DNA from: DATAXP01 sp963708675
GTDB taxonomy: Bacteria > Planctomycetota > Planctomycetia > Pirellulales > PNKZ01
Reading direction: 5' to 3'
DNA length: 64,000 nucleotides
NCBI GenBank assembly: GCA_963708675.1
Contig: CAVPTO010000004.1
Span: 434,001-498,000 of the forward strand
Below the pieces are notes generated by a model that saw only the letters and a list, made by a program, of their open reading frames with translations, did no database searches and was not told the DNA's origin. Made by a program: the position numbers and the translations under genes. Positions 62,517 to 64,000 of this stretch are shown here, piece after piece. Each line of letters opens with the position of its first letter. The stretch's first letter is position 1.

Positions 62517-62843
62517 CGGCCCGGACGGCTCTGTCCATCACGCAGAACCGGGCGGCCACACGTCCGTCTTGGGCCGGTTATTGCGATTTTTTTGTTTGCG
62601 GCCTTGCTTTTCCTAATGACCGCTTACGATTGGCACGACCGGAATGAACGTTCTCAGCGTAAGCCCGTAACACGCATTGGGTAAATTCTGCTGGGTATCG
62701 CGAAAAATTCTGGTCAGATTTCGCGGGGATCGTTAAACTGAGGGTCATGGCGGACGGGTGGGTTTGTGGCTCTTCCGCTCTCTTCTCTCCGCCAGTCGCG
62801 CGTACACGGTTTTAAACAGCTGCCATAGGAGTAGCATCGTCGT
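62517..62843. other. Intergenic region before the chain-length protein gene
   Basis: No gene was seen in this 327-base stretch. It contains an imperfect hairpin at 62700-62724 (GCGAAA...TCTG with its complement) and AT-rich tracts near 62585-62600. A break in the otherwise tight operon here suggests a separate promoter, though no convincing -35/-10 pair was found. A TAGGAG ribosome-binding site lies at 62826-62831. Confidence 0.5.
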
Positions 62844-64000
62844 ATGGTTCAACTCCCCGAACGTAACGACCACGAGGGAAACTCTGCCGATAGTGCTGCG
62901 GGCGGCGGCGACTTTGTCGCCATCATGCTGCGGCGCAAATGGGTGGTCTTCTTGATCGCCGCAGTCGGTTGCGGTCTGGGGTACTTCTATTACACCCGAT
63001 CGACGCCGATCTATAAATCGAGCGCTCAGACGCTCATCATCAATAAAGAAGCGAAGTTGCCCACGCAGCAGCAGACGACCGGAGAGCAATCGGTCGGCCT
63101 CGACATGCTATCGACGGCAGTCGTCGTCGTGCAAAGCCCGATGATTCTTGAGCGCGCCGTCAAAGAGCACAATCTCGGAAGTCTGCGTTCGTTTAACTCG
63201 CCTGATCCGGTAGCGGTGGCTGGTTCCCTTCGCAGTGGTCTGTCGATCACGCGCGGCGGTGACACCATGAACACCGAGAATGCGAATGTTCTGAACATCA
63301 GCTTTCGTGGTCTTCATCCCGATGACTGCCAGACCGTCGTAGCCGCAATCTTGGACGCTTATGAAGGTTTCTTGAACGAGAGCTCGCGCAATCTTTCAGA
63401 CGAAACATTGCAGCTTATTGCCAATGCTCGCGATATCGTCGACAAGCAACTCAAGGATAAGGAAGTTGAGTATCGCGAGTGGCGCAAAAGCTCTCCCTTG
63501 GTGTTCTACGGAGATGGCGGCAAAAACCCTGCATCGATGCGCCTCAGCACGATCGAGTCCGAGCGCGCAAAGCTGCGTCTGCAAGCTACGGAGATTCGCG
63601 CCCACTCGCAAACGATTGAACAGGCGCTCCGCGACAATGTCGTGCTCGAAGCGCTCAAATTGTTAGTCGAGCGTTCTGGCGTACGGGGCCCGGATTCGGG
63701 GAAAACCACGACGACCAGCATTGTCGAGCAGCAGTTGTTCCCGCTCATGGTTGAAGAACAGTTGTTGATCGAGAGTTTTGGCGAAGCACATCCGAAGGTG
63801 AAGGTCGTTCGTAAGCAAATTCAAGTCCTTCAAGATCTCGTCATGGGCGGCAAGGCGCGAGACCAAGACGTATCGTCGCCGACGCAATTCATGGACGTCT
63901 ACCTCACGTCGTTGAAACAGGAACTGAAGGAAATCGACCAACGCGAGCGGGAGCTTTCGGATGCGTTCGAAATGGAACGCGAAGCCGCCAAGGAATCGAT
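62844..64000 (+). CDS. Polysaccharide chain-length/Wzc-like protein, N-terminal part (runs off window)
   Basis: The first 385 residues are visible. A transmembrane segment near residues 32-50 (KWVVFLIAAVGCGLGYFYY) follows a short cytoplasmic tail, then comes the Wzz-type domain (YKSSAQTLIINKEAKLP) and a long predicted coiled-coil region from about 190 onwards (ARDIVDKQLKDKEVEYREW, EERQLL-type heptads, LKQELKEIDQRERELSDAF). A second membrane helix and perhaps a BY-kinase domain would lie beyond the window. Such proteins control chain length and export of Wzy-dependent glycans. The ATG has a TAGGAG site 12 bases upstream. Confidence 0.85.
   Translation, partial: MVQLPERNDHEGNSADSAAGGGDFVAIMLRRKWVVFLIAAVGCGLGYFYYTRSTPIYKSSAQTLIINKEAKLPTQQQTTGEQSVGLDMLSTAVVVVQSPMILERAVKEHNLGSLRSFNSPDPVAVAGSLRSGLSITRGGDTMNTENANVLNISFRGLHPDDCQTVVAAILDAYEGFLNESSRNLSDETLQLIANARDIVDKQLKDKEVEYREWRKSSPLVFYGDGGKNPASMRLSTIESERAKLRLQATEIRAHSQTIEQALRDNVVLEALKLLVERSGVRGPDSGKTTTTSIVEQQLFPLMVEEQLLIESFGEAHPKVKVVRKQIQVLQDLVMGGKARDQDVSSPTQFMDVYLTSLKQELKEIDQRERELSDAFEMEREAAKES

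Noticed and set aside
1..64000. Prophage, insertion sequence, tRNA or CRISPR elements
   Set aside because: No transposase, integrase, structural phage protein, tRNA-like cloverleaf or regularly spaced repeat was recognised on either strand.

Overview
The window reads as a GC-rich planctomycete chromosome fragment, most likely of the Pirellulales or a related order. The evidence is the gene content: three secreted sulfatases, a paired PSCyt1/DUF1587-DUF1592-DUF1588-DUF1585 cytochrome-type protein and DUF1552 Tat protein, an H4MPT-dependent formyltransferase, and many secreted proteins with atypical domain fusions. This is inference from gene content; no rRNA or other phylogenetic marker is present. 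No tRNA, rRNA, CRISPR array, insertion sequence or phage gene was recognised. Region 1 (1-11.7 kb) is a housekeeping/accessory mosaic: the 3' end of ftr, a RelB/RelE-like toxin-antitoxin pair, a minus-strand group (PilT, a GspE-like protein with a defective Walker A, a CvpA-like membrane protein), hisF, a frameshifted esterase, a VapBC-like module sitting between an intact esterase gene and a decayed duplicate of its 3' end, an SMP-30/esterase fusion and a metallophosphoesterase. Dispersed palindromic repeats occur between genes. Region 2 (12.1-28.4 kb) holds a large transmembrane AAA/STAND-type ATPase with TPRs (apparently split by a frameshift), three sulfatases (one frameshifted), slyX, a pterin dehydratase, the DUF1592/DUF1552 pair and a secreted tandem-domain protein with a glycine-rich tail. 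Region 3 (28.5-64 kb) is one long plus-strand surface-polysaccharide locus with genes overlapping by a few bases. It contains an O-antigen ligase/polymerase with TPRs, a WecA-like initiating phosphoglycosyltransferase, a specialised NusG-like antiterminator, a glycosyltransferase-GDP-fucose synthase fusion, an ABC exporter (Wzm, Wzt) with a membrane WD40-like protein between its two genes, a methyltransferase, a HAD-type protein, an FAD oxidoreductase, about a dozen glycosyltransferases, a split asparagine synthase, a second polymerase-like membrane protein, a sugar carbamoyltransferase and a Wzc/Wzz-like chain-length protein running off the end. The likely logic is lipid-linked initiation by the WecA homologue, assembly by the glycosyltransferases, decoration by carbamoyl, methyl and perhaps amide groups, then export by Wzm/Wzt. 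Two polymerase/ligase-type proteins and a Wzc-type protein also suggest a Wzy-like branch, but no Wzx flippase is visible. Five genes carry apparent reading-frame breaks, which may be assembly indels or true decay. The sequence alone cannot decide.
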